A stretch of DNA of 64,000 nt from Maritimibacter alkaliphilus HTCC2654 (GTDB taxonomy: Bacteria > Pseudomonadota > Alphaproteobacteria > Rhodobacterales > Rhodobacteraceae): NCBI RefSeq assembly GCF_000152805.1, contig NZ_CH902578.1:509173-573172 (forward strand), written 5' to 3'. Under the pieces are notes generated by a model that ran no database searches, was not told the DNA's origin, and saw only the letters and a list, made by a program, of their open reading frames with translations. How positions within the stretch are numbered: the first letter of the stretch is position 1; every line of letters begins with the position of its first letter. Shown here one piece after another: positions 62,757-64,000 of the stretch. A program made the position numbers and the translations under genes.

Positions 62757-64000
62757 ATGACATTCGCAGTTCATCGCCGATTCGCCCAACATATGTTGGG
62801 GATCGCTCTTGCAGGCACAATTGGCGGGATGGCCCAAATGGTACATGCCGAACCCAAGCACGGCATCGCCATGTATGGGGAACCGGCCCTTCCCGCGGAT
62901 TTCAAGCACTTGCCGCAAGCCAACCCGGATGCGCCCAAGGGGGGCGAGATCGTCTTTGCCGAATCGGGGTCGTTCGATTCCCTGCATCCGGTCATCACCA
63001 AGGGCAATCCGCCCTGGCAGTTGCGCTACATGATCTTCGAAAGCCTGCTGGGCCGGTCCTATGACGAGCCGTTCACGCTTTACGGCCTTCTGGCCGAGAC
63101 GGTAGAAACCGGGCCGAACCGCGAATGGGTCGAATTCACGCTGCGCGAAGAGGCCGCGTTCTCGGACGGCTCGCCGGTGACGGTCGAGGATGTGATGTGG
63201 TCTTACGAAATCCTCGGGACCGAGGGGCACCCGCGCTATCTCGGCGCATGGGGCAAGATCGAAAAGATGGAACAGACCGGCCCGCGCTCGGTCCGGTTCA
63301 CCTTCAACACGGTCGATTTCGAACTACCGCTCATCATGGGGTTGCGGCCCATCCTGAAGAAGGCCCAGTGGGAAGGGCATGACTTTCAGGCGTCGGGCAT
63401 CGACGTCATCCCGATCGGGTCGTCGCCCTATGTGATCGGGGATTTCGAACCGGGGCGATATCTGAACCTCGAACGCAATCCCGATTATTGGGGCAAGGAT
63501 GTGCCGTTCATGCAGGGTCAGATGAACTTCGACACGATCCGGTATGAATTCTACGGCGACGGCGACGTGGTGTTCGAGGCGTTCAAGGCGGGCGAAGCGA
63601 ACACCTACCGCGAAACCAATGCCGAGAAATGGGCGACGCAATACGACTTCCCGGCGGTGCAATCGGGCGACGTGGTGCTGTCGGAGATTCCGCACAAGCG
63701 CCCGACCGGCATTCAGGGCTATGTCATGAACACCCGCAGCCCCCAATTTCAGGACTGGCGGGTGCGCGAGGCGATGATCCAGGTCTTCAACTTCGAATTC
63801 ATCAACCAGACCCTGAACGGCGGTCGCGAGCCGCGCATCCAGTCCTATTTCCATAACTCGGTTCTGGGGATGGAAGTGGGCGCCCCGGCAACGGGCCGCG
63901 TGGCCGAATACCTGAGCGCCTATGACGACCTGCCGCCGGGCGCGCTCGAGGGATACGCCCTGCCCGCCTCGGACGGGTCCGAGCGCAACCGCGCCGGGGT
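62757..64000 (+). CDS. yejA: YejA-type periplasmic peptide-binding protein, 5' part (cut by window edge)
   Basis: The frame is open from ATG 62757 to the window end (at least 414 residues). A signal peptide (hydrophobic core about 13-29, cleavage near V-H-A-E-P at 31) leads into H-G-I-A-M-Y-G-E-P-A-L-P-A-D-F-K-H-L-P-Q-A-N-P-D-A-P-K-G-G, the hallmark of YejA-like extracellular solute-binding family 5 proteins. Later segments are L-R-E-E-A-A-F-S-D-G-S-P-V-T-V-E-D-V and N-P-D-Y-W-G-K. Such proteins feed peptides or microcin C-like compounds to an ABC importer, whose genes would lie to the right. GGGGGA precedes the start. Confidence 0.9.
   Translation, partial: MTFAVHRRFAQHMLGIALAGTIGGMAQMVHAEPKHGIAMYGEPALPADFKHLPQANPDAPKGGEIVFAESGSFDSLHPVITKGNPPWQLRYMIFESLLGRSYDEPFTLYGLLAETVETGPNREWVEFTLREEAAFSDGSPVTVEDVMWSYEILGTEGHPRYLGAWGKIEKMEQTGPRSVRFTFNTVDFELPLIMGLRPILKKAQWEGHDFQASGIDVIPIGSSPYVIGDFEPGRYLNLERNPDYWGKDVPFMQGQMNFDTIRYEFYGDGDVVFEAFKAGEANTYRETNAEKWATQYDFPAVQSGDVVLSEIPHKRPTGIQGYVMNTRSPQFQDWRVREAMIQVFNFEFINQTLNGGREPRIQSYFHNSVLGMEVGAPATGRVAEYLSAYDDLPPGALEGYALPASDGSERNRAG

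Noticed and set aside
62587-62820. A 77-residue minus-strand frame across the sRNA region.
   Set aside because: It ends inside the terminator stem, has no ribosome-binding site or family resemblance and overlaps the start of the peptide-binding protein gene.

Overview
This is a chromosomal segment of a GC-rich alphaproteobacterium, most likely a Rhodobacteraceae member of the roseobacter type. The indicators are a C4-pathway 5-aminolevulinate synthase of 407 residues behind a near-perfect FnrL box, an RNase E whose S1 domain carries a long acidic/Arg-Ser insertion, DUF6477- and DUF6456-type proteins, a non-pyrrolysine MttB homologue, a Tat-exported PhoX and dense GC-rich coding with many ATGA overlaps. 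No rRNA, tRNA, CRISPR array, prophage or insertion sequence was seen. The content is mostly core genome, and the main novelty is regulatory.

Layout: 1-5.1 kb has the end of a glycosyltransferase, a fluoroacetate-dehalogenase-like hydrolase coupled to an M20 dipeptidase, a small exported protein and hemA. 5.2-8.8 kb has a RodZ-like protein, ispG, a VOC protein and a DsbA-like oxidoreductase. 9-18.1 kb has an aminotransferase and the envelope/RNA block amiC, (opposed methyltransferase), mrcA, rne. 18.2-20.7 kb is ilvI-ilvN on the minus strand behind a complete transcription attenuator (leader peptide with Leu-Val-Val-Ile-Val, antiterminator, terminator). 21-22.9 kb is phoX. 22.9-26.2 kb is a minus-strand group (membrane protein, arginyl/leucyl-tRNA-protein transferase, RDD, DUF2852, YbaK) with a pair of identical-architecture palindromes upstream of DUF2852. 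26.3-29.3 kb is glnE plus a coupled small gene. 29.4-31.9 kb is edd-eda with a LacI-type operator. 32-33.8 kb is an RlmI-like methyltransferase coupled to a PIN protein. 33.8-39.6 kb is a long minus-strand run (zinc-ribbon protein, EamA exporter, small protein, P-loop ATPase, metA, hydrolase, ppk2, tetR). 39.9-43.4 kb has a frameshifted OafA-type acyltransferase and guaA. 43.6-47.8 kb has a YciE-type protein, an MttB homologue, and DUF6477 and DUF6456 proteins, the last behind a DnaA-box cluster. 48-55.4 kb is the phosphate regulon phoR, Pho box, pstSCAB-phoU-phoB. 55.7-56.5 kb is a LuxR solo in AT-rich flanks. 56.8-58.6 kb is rpsB-tsf. 58.8-62.5 kb has a cupin protein, psuK-psuG, DUF502 and a LysE exporter. 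A strong small-RNA candidate lies at 62.57-62.65 kb, and the window ends inside a YejA-type peptide-binding protein.

Functional links: phosphate physiology recurs (PhoX and pst behind Pho-box-like heptads, and a PPK2). Central metabolism is represented by the Entner-Doudoroff pair, branched-chain amino acid synthesis, methionine entry by a MetA that should use acetyl-CoA (Glu111), nitrogen control by GlnE, and oxygen-regulated heme synthesis. No unmistakably new multi-gene system was found. The most promising undescribed elements are the minus-strand sRNA, the twin palindromic operators, the DnaA-box promoter and the ligand-pocket-altered LuxR protein. All calls come from reading the sequence; no database search was run.
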